A stretch of 64,000 nt of DNA from FEN-1297 sp963787005 (GCA_963787005.1 CAWBBX010000088.1:1-64000), one strand, 5' to 3'. Numbered from the stretch's first letter, positions 8,401 to 17,642 are shown. The notes: a model not told the origin generated them from the letters alone. Program-made: numbers and translations.

Positions 8401-11400
8401 CAGGATCCTGCTAAAACATGGGGCGGAATGATGAAGATACTTTCGTCTACGGCTAACGATCTTCAGGCGCAGAATATTCAGTATATAGAATTCTGGGTCC
8501 ATATTTCTCAGGCACCGCAGAATACAAAGTTCTATATAGACCTCGGCAGGATCAGCGAGGATGTTATACCCAACCGGAAGCTTGATACTGAAGATAAGAA
8601 CAATAACGGTGTTATTGACGAATCTGAGGATACCGGTATCGACGGTATGTTCGACGCACAGGAAAGGGCGAAATACGGGAACGCAAAGTCCGATCCCAGC
8701 GGTGACGACTTTGCACTTAACAACGGAGCGGCCGATCAGTTCTCCCAGTTTTTCAGTATTAACGGTACTGAAGGCAACGCCGTACTTACTGATATTGGAA
8801 GAATTCCCGATACCGAAGATTTAAATCTTAACGGTAATATCGATCTGGTTAACAGTTATTTCAGGTATGAAGTTTCGCTCGATACTAATGCCGCAACTAA
8901 CCCGTACATTGCCGGCGGCGGTGATAACGCAGGCTGGTATCTGATGAGAATACCGCTGAAAGATACAATGTTAACAGTCGGACAGCCGAGTCTATCGGAT
9001 GTTGAATATATCCGATTATTTGAAACCGGGGTTAGCCGGCCTGTTCATCTTAGATTTGCGGAATTTAATCTTGTAGGGAACCAGTGGCAGAAAGTACTGC
9101 CTCAGGATTCTCTGATGGATGTTTCTGTTATTAACATAGAAGATAATCCGAATTATTCGAGTCCTCCGGGCGTAAACAGAGAAAGGGATAAAACACATCC
9201 GAATCAGAATGTATATCGCAATGAGCAGTCTCTTGATCTAATCTTAAACCAGCTCCCGGCCGGTAACTCTAGAGAAGCGGTAAAATATTTATATAAGCCG
9301 CTCGATGTTTTTAATTACCAGGAAATGAAGCTGTTTATTCACGGTGACGAAAACACAATGCCCGGTTCTGTTGCCGATACTTCCGGCGGTACATATGCTG
9401 CGGATGTATTCTTCAGATTCGGGGCCGATTCTAATAATTATTACGAATACAGGCAGCCGGTTAAACCCGGATGGAATGACGTGGATATTCTGTTCAGTCA
9501 GCTTACTGCGGTCAAACAAAGCCGGGACTCTGTTAACGTAGCAAAAACAATTCCGGTTCCCGGTCAGCCGGGGCACTTTTATTCAGTAAAGGGTAATCCA
9601 TCGCTGACGAGAGTCAGTTTTCTCCAGGTCGGAATAAAGCACAACAATGTTAAGAATAAAGAACAGCCTATATCTGGTGAGGTGTGGGTCAACGAGCTCA
9701 GGGTGATAGGGGCCGACAACCATAAAGGATGGGCGTACAGTTTAGCGACTTCACTTAAACTTGCTGATCTGATGTCCGTCAATTTTAACATGAGCCAAAC
9801 CGATCCGTACTTTCATAAGTTGTCCGACCGTTTCGGCTCGAGAGTTAATACTAAGAACTGGAGTATGTCCGCCAATCTCGATGTTATAAAACTGCTTCCC
9901 TTTCATATGCCAGGCAGCTCGCTTAAATTAAATTATTCACATTCCGAGTCGGTTGGTAAGCCGCTCTATATGCCCGGAACCGATATAAAAGTAGATGCGG
10001 CGGCGGCAATAGCAAGCAGCACCGCCAAAGACTCGACGGGATCCCGTTTGAGTTCAACAACAAAATCGGCCGCCCAAATTATATCGGAATCGCAGACAGT
10101 AAATGTTTCCGACGGCTGGTCGGCTTCCAATGTGAAATTTGAAATTCCGTCCAATAAATGGTGGATTAAGAACACTATAAATGCCGTTTCTCTCGGATTC
10201 AATTATAATAAGACCTTCAGCAGAAGTCCGACGATTATGGAAAATAAGGCGTGGGTATGGAACGCCAATTTTAATTACGGAGTAAATTTCAGCCCCGAAA
10301 ATTATTTCTACCCGGCGAATATTCCGGTGATAGGAACAGTGCTGGGGCTGCTGACCGATTATAGGAACACAAAGATCTATTACTCTCCGCAGAATATCGC
10401 CTTAACGATTAATGCGAAGAGGAACAGGAATACCAGCATCAATCGTCCCCGGGATACAAGCGCTGCTATCCCAATTGTGTCCAGGGACTTTACCACAACA
10501 AGGGGTTTTAACTTCGGGTGGAAGTTGACCGACGGTGGCTTATTAAACTTGTCCGCAACATACAACCTAAACATTAGTTCTTCTTTGGCGTATCTGGAAA
10601 CGACAGGCGGAACTACTACCGGAACTACCACCGGAACTAACGGGAATGCGAAAACAAACGCAAAGCAGAGGCCTGAAAGTATGATATGGCACGATATATT
10701 TTCCGGAGCGTTTTTCGGAAAACCTTACCAGTACCAGCAGTCGTTCGATCTTAGATCGAATCCGAAGCTGCCTTCGCTTTGGAATATAAATAAGTTCTTT
10801 ACAGTCACCGCCGGCTATTCCGTGAACTATCAGTGGAATAATAATTTCAGTCAAGGAGACTTGGGAAGAGGCGCCGGTTTTACAAGCCGGTCCAACGTCG
10901 GATTAAATTTGAGGCTAAAAGCGCTGACTGAGCCATTATTCGCCGAGTCAAAAGAAAATAATACGCCGGCTGTAAATGAACCGAATATAAGCAGAGCCAG
11001 ACAGCGCAACTTCGGCCAGAATCCTCCGCAGAATAACGTAAAAGAAAACGGAAACGAAAACAAAGTTCCCGGCGCTGCAACGGATACTACAGGGAGAACT
11101 TTAAAACCGGATGCCCTGCAAGATTCCGCAGCAGTTAAAGAGGTAAATAAAGTTCCGCTTCTCAGTAAGGCGGCTTACTTTGCTAAAACAGTTGTCAGGA
11201 TCCTACTGTTCGATTACGATAATATTAGCTTCAGCTTCTCGAACAATAATAATATATCTAAATCGGGTTTGGGAGGGAATGGAACAGGCTTTGGTAATTT
11301 CTGGGGAATATCTTTTAAACAGAACAACGGACCATCAAGGTTATTCATGCTCGGACTTTCTTCTGATCCCGGCAATAGAGCAAATGTACCAAATAGTACT

Positions 11401-12417
11401 TTGCAGGATGCCTACACTCAAAAAAATGATTTTGAGTTCAAAACTTCAAAGCCTTTGTGGGAAGGTGCGAAGATTGATCTTAACTGGAAAGTAGGCTGGA
11501 GTGTAAATAAGAATACAACTTTGCAAACCGACGCGAACGGAAACATGTTTGTTTCCGCCGTTACCTCAACGGGTAGCATAAACAGATCGTTCTTCTCGCT
11601 GCCCCCGGTTTTCTTCCTAAGCGTATTTAACAGCGGTATAAAAAGAGTGAATGAATTATACGATCCGAAATCGGCCGATCCTTCGACAAGTCTTTCCCAT
11701 GCTTTTGTACAAGGTTTTGAATCATTGCCCTGGATGTCGAAGCTTCCGTTCTTCCAGAACGTATCCAATTATATTCCGCGCCCAAACTGGACTATAAGCT
11801 GGGATGGTCTAGAGAAGATGTTCCCGTTCAAATCATTCGCACAGCGCGTTTCGCTCGATCACGCTTACAATTCAAATTATACCGAGGGATGGTATCTTAA
11901 TCCTGACGGAAAGCAGGTAGTACAGACCCAGCGAATAGATTACGGCTTCGCCCCGCTTGTAGGACTGAATATAACATTTAATTCTTTGTGGGAAGGTAAT
12001 CTTACAGGAAGTGTAAAATACTCCACTCGTTCCAGTTTTGATCTTGGTGTATCGACTCAGAATATTACCGAAACTTTCAGCAAAGATATAGGAATAACGG
12101 CGGGCTACTCCAAGTCGGGTTTTGAACTGCCGATATTCGGCATAGCGCTGAAGAACGATATAGAGTTCAGCTTCTCGTATACGAACTCGCAGAATTCTAC
12201 CATTGTGTATAACATGACCCAGTTCAAAGAAGGCGGAACACCGCAGGACGGTTCAAGCAGGATTACTATGGAGCCCAGGGTAAAATATACCATCAGTTCT
12301 AAAGTTACACTTGCAATATTCTATAAGAGATCGAGCGTACAGCCTGTGGGCGCTTCAAGAATACCGCCGACCACTTCCAACGAAGCGGGGCTTGATGTAC
12401 ACATTACCATTCAGTAA
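5482..12417 (+). CDS. sprA: T9SS translocon protein SprA (Sov)
   Basis: A 2311-residue outer-membrane protein that fits the gliding/secretion protein SprA in size and composition. SprA is the giant beta-barrel through which T9SS cargo crosses the outer membrane. The N-terminus is a hydrophobic signal-like segment (VLVFYAAINLGFA), followed by a low-complexity Ser/Thr/Asp-rich stretch and then thousands of residues of alternating beta-strand pattern with repeated SprA-type blocks (for example IDDFEGAKRTIPIG near residue 880 and FRFGADSNNYYEYRQPVKPGWND near 1310). A short Thr/Gly repeat (GGTTTGTTTGT) lies near residue 1708. The start is uncertain: the ATG at 5482 gives a signal peptide without a positive n-region, whereas reading back to 5422 adds basic residues (IRISRNK) but only non-standard starts. 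porX follows after 114 bases. Confidence 0.9.
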   Translation: MAVLVFYAAINLGFAYPYESQINESLWLHACFRFNLDSNLSTEGIKPALRENTPQVSKEEPREVRIPVNFTPDSTDKKITVSDSTARFDTTQTFSDSLAALKDTVKIDSMSIDSTARIEYLKYKREDVPYVRYKLNNESDFYAQPNQKTRTISIDSTGKYVDIKEEVSGEKTKILLRLPIDDYIKLRLAMNSEKTWRDLNGKYEYKGSSKELGQLIKDITNFEIPLPSVGVLSIFGKPKISLRIGGAVDIHGAWRNETTQGVTASRLGNTRNEPDFKQQVQINVNGTIGDKLNISADWNTERTFEYQNQLKIKYTGYEDEIIQSIEAGNVSLQTTPLVGGSEALFGVKAQMKLGPLTLTTLASQKKGEVKEVNVNSGSTSQDFTIRAYNYSTNNYFVDTVYASTNPKYNLFYKYYGKPNPEVDPTKRIVDIQVWKSVNGLTIDRSKERRANAYINLPARTANQKYSDSLRADIANPVPGQIETGRFVLLTPDVDYTLHPETGYITFHTQVQDQDVIAVAYRVENGPSKGDDSYYGEFIGGTNTDSTTNDSTLILKLVKPQNLKPQYTQAWRLLLKNIYSIGGRNIKKEGFEFNIKYEIPGQDAVTDLPTPAGTIQLLHAFGLDNYNSSGGATPDNIFDWVPDVTVLPTSGEIIFPTLQPFGKNLPDGIPDSLRYSSVYDTSLVFAQQDKAHDRWSLTGKYSGEASSVYQLGFNVVENSVRVTLNGRELTAGSDYTVDYNIGQLTIRNSQALVPGADLKITYEQNDLFQLASKTLLGARGVFDFSKKTKLGFSILNLNQQTLSDKVRIGEEPLSNTIMGVDFKTQADLPFLTKGLDNIISTKEMSSFNVSGEVAYMNPDPNTMKSTIPDDGGQSIAYIDDFEGAKRTIPIGVSYTSWKDLSAPNKIPSLGNLTPEQMMDYKAKSFWYTITPSDVLVPMIWGTRKKVATADQQVPVLDYVFLPDTPGTYNYHPKLQDPAKTWGGMMKILSSTANDLQAQNIQYIEFWVHISQAPQNTKFYIDLGRISEDVIPNRKLDTEDKNNNGVIDESEDTGIDGMFDAQERAKYGNAKSDPSGDDFALNNGAADQFSQFFSINGTEGNAVLTDIGRIPDTEDLNLNGNIDLVNSYFRYEVSLDTNAATNPYIAGGGDNAGWYLMRIPLKDTMLTVGQPSLSDVEYIRLFETGVSRPVHLRFAEFNLVGNQWQKVLPQDSLMDVSVINIEDNPNYSSPPGVNRERDKTHPNQNVYRNEQSLDLILNQLPAGNSREAVKYLYKPLDVFNYQEMKLFIHGDENTMPGSVADTSGGTYAADVFFRFGADSNNYYEYRQPVKPGWNDVDILFSQLTAVKQSRDSVNVAKTIPVPGQPGHFYSVKGNPSLTRVSFLQVGIKHNNVKNKEQPISGEVWVNELRVIGADNHKGWAYSLATSLKLADLMSVNFNMSQTDPYFHKLSDRFGSRVNTKNWSMSANLDVIKLLPFHMPGSSLKLNYSHSESVGKPLYMPGTDIKVDAAAAIASSTAKDSTGSRLSSTTKSAAQIISESQTVNVSDGWSASNVKFEIPSNKWWIKNTINAVSLGFNYNKTFSRSPTIMENKAWVWNANFNYGVNFSPENYFYPANIPVIGTVLGLLTDYRNTKIYYSPQNIALTINAKRNRNTSINRPRDTSAAIPIVSRDFTTTRGFNFGWKLTDGGLLNLSATYNLNISSSLAYLETTGGTTTGTTTGTNGNAKTNAKQRPESMIWHDIFSGAFFGKPYQYQQSFDLRSNPKLPSLWNINKFFTVTAGYSVNYQWNNNFSQGDLGRGAGFTSRSNVGLNLRLKALTEPLFAESKENNTPAVNEPNISRARQRNFGQNPPQNNVKENGNENKVPGAATDTTGRTLKPDALQDSAAVKEVNKVPLLSKAAYFAKTVVRILLFDYDNISFSFSNNNNISKSGLGGNGTGFGNFWGISFKQNNGPSRLFMLGLSSDPGNRANVPNSTLQDAYTQKNDFEFKTSKPLWEGAKIDLNWKVGWSVNKNTTLQTDANGNMFVSAVTSTGSINRSFFSLPPVFFLSVFNSGIKRVNELYDPKSADPSTSLSHAFVQGFESLPWMSKLPFFQNVSNYIPRPNWTISWDGLEKMFPFKSFAQRVSLDHAYNSNYTEGWYLNPDGKQVVQTQRIDYGFAPLVGLNITFNSLWEGNLTGSVKYSTRSSFDLGVSTQNITETFSKDIGITAGYSKSGFELPIFGIALKNDIEFSFSYTNSQNSTIVYNMTQFKEGGTPQDGSSRITMEPRVKYTISSKVTLAIFYKRSSVQPVGASRIPPTTSNEAGLDVHITIQ

Positions 12418-12531
12418 TGAATTAACTTTCATCACATCTAAGCGAAGTATGATGAATTCGGTTGTTTGAAGAATTATATTTAAATAGATGTTTATTTATC
12501 TCATTATCAATATAAATAGGGAACTCCATCA

Positions 12532-14097
12532 ATGAAGGGAAAAAGAATTCTTTGGGTCGATGACGAAATTGAGCTGCTTCGCTCGCATGTTATTTTTCTA
12601 ACCGAGAAAGGATATGAGGTTGATACCGTAACAAACGGTGAAGATGCGGTGTCTTCCGTTAAAGAAAACGAATACGATATGATTTTCCTAGACGAGATGA
12701 TGGCCGGGATGGGAGGTCTCGAAACTTTGGCACAGATCAAAGAGATAAACCAATCGATTCCCGTTGTGATGGTAACGAAGAGCGAAGAGGAACTTTTAAT
12801 GGACGAGGCTATCGGCGGAAAGATTGCCGATTATCTTATTAAGCCGGTAAATCCCAGCCAGATACTTTTGGTATGTAAGAAAATACTCGAAGGCAAGAAG
12901 ATCTCGGGAGAATATGCGGCAAAAGATTATCTTCAGGATTTTAACGAGATATCCCGCGCTCTACTGAACAATCTGGATTTCGGGGAATGGATTGACGTTT
13001 ATCTGAAACTTGTGAATTGGGATGTTGAACTAGATACTCATCCCGAAATTGATCTAAGGCAGACATTGAACGATCAGAAAAGAGAAGCAAATAAGGAATT
13101 CTCCAGGTTTGTGGAGAAAAATTATAAGAAATGGCTCACGTCCCTCGATGATAACTATACACCTCCTTTAACGCCGCAGATAGTAGAAAAGAATGTACTG
13201 AATCATCTTGAAGATCCTAATGCGGTTGTTTTTCTTTTTGTGCTCGATTGCCTGCGCCTGGATCAGTGGATAGTGATGGAAAAGCATCTACGTGATTTAT
13301 TTAAAATAGATAAGGAGTATTATTTTTCGATACTTCCTACCGCCACTGCGTACGCACGGAATTCGCTCTTCAGCGGCTTGTTCCCCTCTGAGATTGAAAA
13401 GAACTACCCGCAGCTTTGGCAGTCGGGAGACGACGAACGCAGTTTGAATAAGTATGAGAAGGAACTGCTTCAGCATCTGCTCGATAGGAAGAGAATCAAA
13501 CTTCGTAATGATCTTAAATACATCAAAATTATAGACCCGGAAGTAGGAAGGAATTTCGATCAGAATATTCTGTCGTATCAGAATAACAATCTCACGACAG
13601 TAGTGGTAAACTTTCTCGATATGATTGCGCACGGAAGATCGGACTCCGAGCTGCTCAAAGAAATTGCACCCGACGAACCAGCTTACAGGTCTCTGACAAA
13701 CACGTGGTTCACTCATTCGTCTCTGCTGTCCACATTTAAATCGCTGGCCGGTATGAAGAACGTTAAGATAGTTATCACCACCGATCACGGAAGCATCAGG
13801 TCTCTTCGCGGAGCAAAAGTCTTGGGAGATAAGGAGGCATCTTCCAACCTGAGATTTAAATACGGCAGAAATCTCAAGGTCGATGATAAGCACGCTGTCT
13901 ATGTTAAGAATCCCGAGGACTTCAAGCTGCCCAAAAGAGGAGTTACAATTAATTATATTATAGCTAAGGAAGATTATTATTTCGTGTACCCGACGGATTA
14001 TCATAAATTTCTTAGCCATTATAAAGACACTTTTCAACACGGCGGGATTTCGATGGAAGAAATGATATTGCCGGTTATAACAATGGAACCTAAGTAA
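12532..14097 (+). CDS. porX: T9SS response regulator PorX with PglZ domain
   Basis: A 521-residue two-domain protein. Residues 1-125 are a CheY-like receiver with the acidic pair D10-D11, phosphoacceptor D54 (IFLDEMM) and the conserved Thr and Lys later in the domain (VTKSEEE, LIKPV). The C-terminal half is a PglZ/alkaline-phosphatase-superfamily domain with VLDCLRLDQW, LPTATAYARN (nucleophile Thr region), NFLDMIAHG and TTDHGS metal-binding segments. This is the PorX architecture; PorX acts with PorY in controlling T9SS genes and its PglZ part is a Zn-dependent phosphodiesterase acting on oligonucleotides (family knowledge). All metal and catalytic segments look intact. No PorY kinase is nearby. 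Placement right after sprA supports the call. Confidence 0.92.
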   Translation: MKGKRILWVDDEIELLRSHVIFLTEKGYEVDTVTNGEDAVSSVKENEYDMIFLDEMMAGMGGLETLAQIKEINQSIPVVMVTKSEEELLMDEAIGGKIADYLIKPVNPSQILLVCKKILEGKKISGEYAAKDYLQDFNEISRALLNNLDFGEWIDVYLKLVNWDVELDTHPEIDLRQTLNDQKREANKEFSRFVEKNYKKWLTSLDDNYTPPLTPQIVEKNVLNHLEDPNAVVFLFVLDCLRLDQWIVMEKHLRDLFKIDKEYYFSILPTATAYARNSLFSGLFPSEIEKNYPQLWQSGDDERSLNKYEKELLQHLLDRKRIKLRNDLKYIKIIDPEVGRNFDQNILSYQNNNLTTVVVNFLDMIAHGRSDSELLKEIAPDEPAYRSLTNTWFTHSSLLSTFKSLAGMKNVKIVITTDHGSIRSLRGAKVLGDKEASSNLRFKYGRNLKVDDKHAVYVKNPEDFKLPKRGVTINYIIAKEDYYFVYPTDYHKFLSHYKDTFQHGGISMEEMILPVITMEPK

Positions 14098-14099
14098 AA

Positions 14100-14528
14100 G
14101 TGAATTTCCCGTTCAAGAAAAAAGTAATGACTGAAGAAGAAACCGCAGCGCTGGCGGTGGAGTTTGCTTCCTTGCTTAAAGGCGGCGAAGTAATAGTTCT
14201 AAACGGGGAGCTCGGCGCAGGCAAGACGTTCTTCGTTAAGCAGGTGCTGAGGAAATTCGGCATCGATAACGTCAGCAGCCCGACCTTCGCACTAGTTAAC
14301 GAGTACGCAGGCGGTTTGAAATTCTATCATTTCGATTTTTACCGTATCAACAAAGCATCGGAGATGATCGATATCGGATTCACGGATTATCTTAACGATG
14401 AATCGGCGGTTTCATTCATCGAATGGGGAAATCTGCTTTCCGAAATTCTCCCGGGAGAAAGGATTGAAATAAACATAAAATTTAACGACGATATGTCGAG
14501 AGAATTTGAATTTTTAAATTATGAGTGA
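14100..14528 (+). CDS. tsaE: tRNA t6A synthesis ATPase TsaE
   Basis: A 142-residue P-loop ATPase with Walker A at residues 36-43 (GELGAGKT), the SPTFALVNEY segment, YHFDFYRI and the FIEWG motif that mark TsaE. It works with TsaB, TsaC and TsaD to put threonylcarbamoyl on A37 of ANN-decoding tRNAs. Start is GTG, 2 bases after porX; the hydrophobic N-terminal start is supported by tight spacing. It overlaps tsaB by 8 bases. Confidence 0.92.
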   Translation: MNFPFKKKVMTEEETAALAVEFASLLKGGEVIVLNGELGAGKTFFVKQVLRKFGIDNVSSPTFALVNEYAGGLKFYHFDFYRINKASEMIDIGFTDYLNDESAVSFIEWGNLLSEILPGERIEINIKFNDDMSREFEFLNYE

Positions 14529-15198
14529 AAACAAACCGATATTATCTATAGAGACTTCCGAATCGCTTTGCGGAGCGTGTGTTTACTTCGGCGAAAAAAA
14601 ATTCTTCGAAACAAACCTCAATCTTAAAAACTCGCACGCCGAAAAACTTTTTGAGGCGATTGATTTTGTTATGAATCAAGCCGGCTGTACACCGGCCGAT
14701 CTTCATGCAATTGCCGTTTCTTCCGGTCCGGGTTCTTTTACGGGATTAAGGATCGGTATGTCCGCGGCTAAAGGTATTGCCTTCGGTGCTGGTCTCCCTG
14801 TTATTCCTGTACCCACTTTCGAGGCTATGGCTCTTCAGCTCGGCGAATGTTCGGCGGACGAAGAATTTATTGTTGCCAACAGGGTGAACATGGAGGAGAT
14901 TTATTACGCCAAGTTTCAAGTTAAAGCGAATAATTATATATTTGTAGAAAGTCTGCAGATCCTAACAATAAAAGAGTTCAGGGAAAAGCTGAATAACTGC
15001 AAGCTTGTTTTCGGCAACGCCGCTCAAAAGTTTGCGGAAGACGGGGAACTAAAGAAGTCTGGCATTTCTGCGCCCCGTTCTCTGTACGTTGCTAAATGGT
15101 CGGATATGTACGGCGGTGAGCTCGGCACTTTTGATTATGATTATCTTGAACCTGAATATCTTAAGAATTTTATTATAAAAGGAAATAAAAATGCTTAG
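14521..15198 (+). CDS. tsaB: tRNA t6A synthesis protein TsaB
   Basis: A 225-residue ASKHA-fold protein with the typical N-terminus (ILSIETSESLCGACVY) and the strongly conserved SSGPGSFTGLRIGMSAAKG segment near residue 70. TsaB is the catalytically inactive partner of TsaD and scaffolds TsaE. The second half is shorter and variable, as usual. Overlaps both neighbours (tsaE by 8 bases, the DUF1573 gene by 8), so the genes are translationally coupled. Confidence 0.92.
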   Translation: MSENKPILSIETSESLCGACVYFGEKKFFETNLNLKNSHAEKLFEAIDFVMNQAGCTPADLHAIAVSSGPGSFTGLRIGMSAAKGIAFGAGLPVIPVPTFEAMALQLGECSADEEFIVANRVNMEEIYYAKFQVKANNYIFVESLQILTIKEFREKLNNCKLVFGNAAQKFAEDGELKKSGISAPRSLYVAKWSDMYGGELGTFDYDYLEPEYLKNFIIKGNKNA

Positions 15199-15934
15199 CA
15201 AAGTTTTTTCATTTTTAGTTCTCTTTTATGGTCTGGCCCTCGGCCAGGTGCTGGGACCGACAGTTACGGTGCCCGGTATCGAATATGATTTCGGAAATGT
15301 ACAGCCGGGGAGTTCATTATCGCATAGGTTTGTTCTATACAACGGCGGAGACGGCACGCTCAAACTTTACGTCCTCAGAACTTCTTGCCGATGCGTATCG
15401 GCAATTCTCGACAGGTATGAGGTTTCTCCTTCCGATTCCGCCGATCTTCATGTAACATTTAACGTTTCGAAGAATCTAGGGGATCAGCGCGAATTCATTT
15501 ATATAAGGACAAACGATCCGAACAATCCGGAGCTGAAACTTCAGGTGAAAGCCACAACGCTTAAAGAGGAGAACCGGATCTTTACAACCGACGCTCCTTT
15601 TACAAAAGTCTCCGGACCCAGAAACTATTTCCCGGTGAAAGAACACGACTTCGGAAAGATAAAACAGGGCGCGGTTGTTGATTACACTTTTAAATTTTAC
15701 AACAAGGGCAACAGTGCGTTGAAAATAAAAGACCTCTACACATCCTGCGGCTGTACCGCGGCGGTTGTTAAGAAAAGAACTCTTGAGCCCGGCCAGGAAG
15801 GTCTGCTGAGAGTAGAGTTCGATTCCGCCGGACGAAGCGGCAAAGTTACTCGGCAGGTTACAGTAAAAACAAATGATCCCATAAATCCTACTACATTGTT
15901 AAAAATTTACGCAGATATATCGGCAGGTAAATAA
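15191..15934 (+). CDS. secreted DUF1573 repeat protein
   Basis: A 247-residue exported protein. A hydrophobic signal peptide (residues 1-19) precedes two DUF1573 immunoglobulin-like repeats, about residues 28-130 and 145-245. Each has the EYDFGNVQPG or EHDFGKIKQG opening, a TSCRC or TSCGCT cysteine pair, and a TNDPNNP or TNDPINP ending. Such proteins are abundant in Bacteroidota and presumed periplasmic or surface-located, without a known activity. The CxC motifs could bind metal or form disulfides (inference). It overlaps tsaB by 8 bases and abuts accD, so it belongs to the same transcription unit. Confidence 0.85.
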   Translation: MLSKVFSFLVLFYGLALGQVLGPTVTVPGIEYDFGNVQPGSSLSHRFVLYNGGDGTLKLYVLRTSCRCVSAILDRYEVSPSDSADLHVTFNVSKNLGDQREFIYIRTNDPNNPELKLQVKATTLKEENRIFTTDAPFTKVSGPRNYFPVKEHDFGKIKQGAVVDYTFKFYNKGNSALKIKDLYTSCGCTAAVVKKRTLEPGQEGLLRVEFDSAGRSGKVTRQVTVKTNDPINPTTLLKIYADISAGK

Positions 15935-16774
15935 ATGGCTTGGTTTAAAAGATCCAAAGAAAATATTTCTCCCGAATCACAAAAGAAGGATCTCCCTGAC
16001 GGACTGTGGGAAAAATGCCCCAGCTGCGGGGAAATCATCCATAAGAAACAGCTGGAGACAAACCTGTGGACCTGTCTTAAATGCGGGCATCATTTTAGGA
16101 TCGGCAGCGCCGACTACATAGATATACTTCTCGACAAAAACAGTTTCAAAGAGATCGATAAGAAAATGCGCTCCGCCGATCCGCTTGAGTTCGAGGATAC
16201 CAAGAAATATACTTCCCGTATACAGGAAACTATAAAGAAGCTCGGACTGAACGACGCAGTAAAAACCGGCACCGGAAAGATTGACGGTATGGAGGTCGCT
16301 TTCGGATGCATGGATTTTAAATTCATCGGCGGTAGCATGGGTTCTGTGGTCGGTGAGAAACTGGCCCGTCTGATAGACAAAGCGTATAAGAATAAGATCC
16401 CGCTTATCATTATCTCGGCCAGCGGCGGCGCAAGAATGATGGAAGGCGCATTCTCTCTCATGCAGATGGCCAAAACCAGCTCTCGCTTAGCGCGTTTGGC
16501 CGAAGCGCACATACCTTACATCTCGGTGCTGACAGACCCTACTACAGGCGGAACTACGGCCAGTTACGCGATGTTGGGCGACATAAACATTGCCGAGCCG
16601 CATGCCTTAATTGGATTCGCCGGACCTAGGGTGATAAAGCAAACCATCGGCAAAGACCTGCCGAAAGGCTTTCAGAGATCCGAGTTTTTGCTCAACAAAG
16701 GCTTTGTTGATGTTATTTCTCCCAGAAAAGAATTGAAACATACGATCCATAATATTCTTTCTTTATTCAGCTGA
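15935..16774 (+). CDS. accD: acetyl-CoA carboxylase carboxyltransferase beta subunit
   Basis: A 279-residue crotonase-fold subunit that, with AccA, transfers CO2 from biotin to acetyl-CoA to make malonyl-CoA. The N-terminal zinc ribbon is complete: Cys28, Cys31, Cys47 and Cys50 (CPSC and CLKC). The core has SGGARMMEGAFSLMQMAKTS, TDPTTGGTTASYAMLGD and IGFAGPRVI, all expected for AccD. Start ATG abuts the preceding stop. The TGA stop overlaps the inferred CTG start of panC. The biotin ligase gene birA lies just beyond panC on the other strand. Confidence 0.95.
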   Translation: MAWFKRSKENISPESQKKDLPDGLWEKCPSCGEIIHKKQLETNLWTCLKCGHHFRIGSADYIDILLDKNSFKEIDKKMRSADPLEFEDTKKYTSRIQETIKKLGLNDAVKTGTGKIDGMEVAFGCMDFKFIGGSMGSVVGEKLARLIDKAYKNKIPLIIISASGGARMMEGAFSLMQMAKTSSRLARLAEAHIPYISVLTDPTTGGTTASYAMLGDINIAEPHALIGFAGPRVIKQTIGKDLPKGFQRSEFLLNKGFVDVISPRKELKHTIHNILSLFS

Positions 16775-17634
16775 GGATAGCGATAAAGACCTTAACCACC
16801 GTTCAGGAAATTCATAGATTTTCCCGCAGGACAAGACAGGAAGGGAAAACCATAGGCCTAGTTCCAACAATGGGCTTCCTTCACGAGGGGCATCTCTCGC
16901 TCATCAAAAGATCAAAACAGATTTCGGATATTACAGTCGTTTCTATATTTGTAAATCCTACACAGTTTGGACCCGGTGAAGATTTTGAAAAATACCCGCG
17001 CGATATGGAAAGGGATATCAACCTTCTTTTAGAGCAGGGTGTAGATTGCCTTTTTACTCCCTCTCCGGAAGAAATCTACAACCCCGGATTTCAAACCTAT
17101 GTGGAAACCGAAAAGATCACAAAAACCCTGGAAGGCGAATTCAGACCTTCGCATTTCAAGGGGGTCACTACAATTGTATCCGTTCTGTTTAACTGCGTAA
17201 AACCGGACTATTCGTTCTTCGGCCAGAAAGACGCGCAGCAGGCCTTGGTTATTAAAAGAATGAACGAAGATCTTAAATTCGGAATAGAGGTCATTACCTG
17301 TCCTATTGTAAGGGAATCTGATGGACTGGCATTGAGCTCTCGAAACATTTATCTGTCTCCCGGTGAACGTGAAGACGCTCTTGTGCTCAGCAAGTCGCTG
17401 AAAATGGGGAAATCTTTAGTTGAAAAAGGGGAGAGAGATGCCGGAAAAATTATTTCGACAACGACCGGATTAATCAATGAAGTTAAGAGTGCAAAATTAG
17501 ATTATTTGAAGATAGTTGACGCCTCAAGTTTTGAATGTGTGAATAAATTAGAGGCCGGTAAACAATATTATTTTCTAATCGCATGCAAAATTGGAAAGAC
17601 ACGGCTGATTGATAATACTCTATTTAGTTTGTAA
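16771..17634 (+). CDS. panC: pantothenate synthetase, non-AUG start inferred
   Basis: PanC joins pantoate and beta-alanine using ATP. Motifs are PTMGFLHEGH (ATP-binding HIGH-like), NPTQFGPGEDFEKYPR, the FRPSHFKGVTTIV region, FGQKDAQQ and SSRNIYLSP. The first ATG in frame (16870) is Met34, inside the conserved PTMG strand, so it cannot be the start. The frame is open and well conserved upstream (RIAIKTLTTVQEIHRFSRR), reaching the CTG at 16771 that overlaps the accD stop (CTGA). That gives 287 residues, normal for PanC, and a typical N-terminus. ATT at 16765 or ATA codons at 16777 and 16783 are alternatives; a sequence error hiding an ATG is also possible. Confidence 0.88.
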   Translation: MRIAIKTLTTVQEIHRFSRRTRQEGKTIGLVPTMGFLHEGHLSLIKRSKQISDITVVSIFVNPTQFGPGEDFEKYPRDMERDINLLLEQGVDCLFTPSPEEIYNPGFQTYVETEKITKTLEGEFRPSHFKGVTTIVSVLFNCVKPDYSFFGQKDAQQALVIKRMNEDLKFGIEVITCPIVRESDGLALSSRNIYLSPGEREDALVLSKSLKMGKSLVEKGERDAGKIISTTTGLINEVKSAKLDYLKIVDASSFECVNKLEAGKQYYFLIACKIGKTRLIDNTLFSL

Positions 17635-17642
17635 AATTACTC

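Noticed and set aside
13297..14040. Long minus-strand open frame opposite porX (about 247 codons).
   Set aside because: It lies wholly inside the porX coding sequence, and its translation has no family pattern. The PorX metal-binding motifs on the plus strand are intact.
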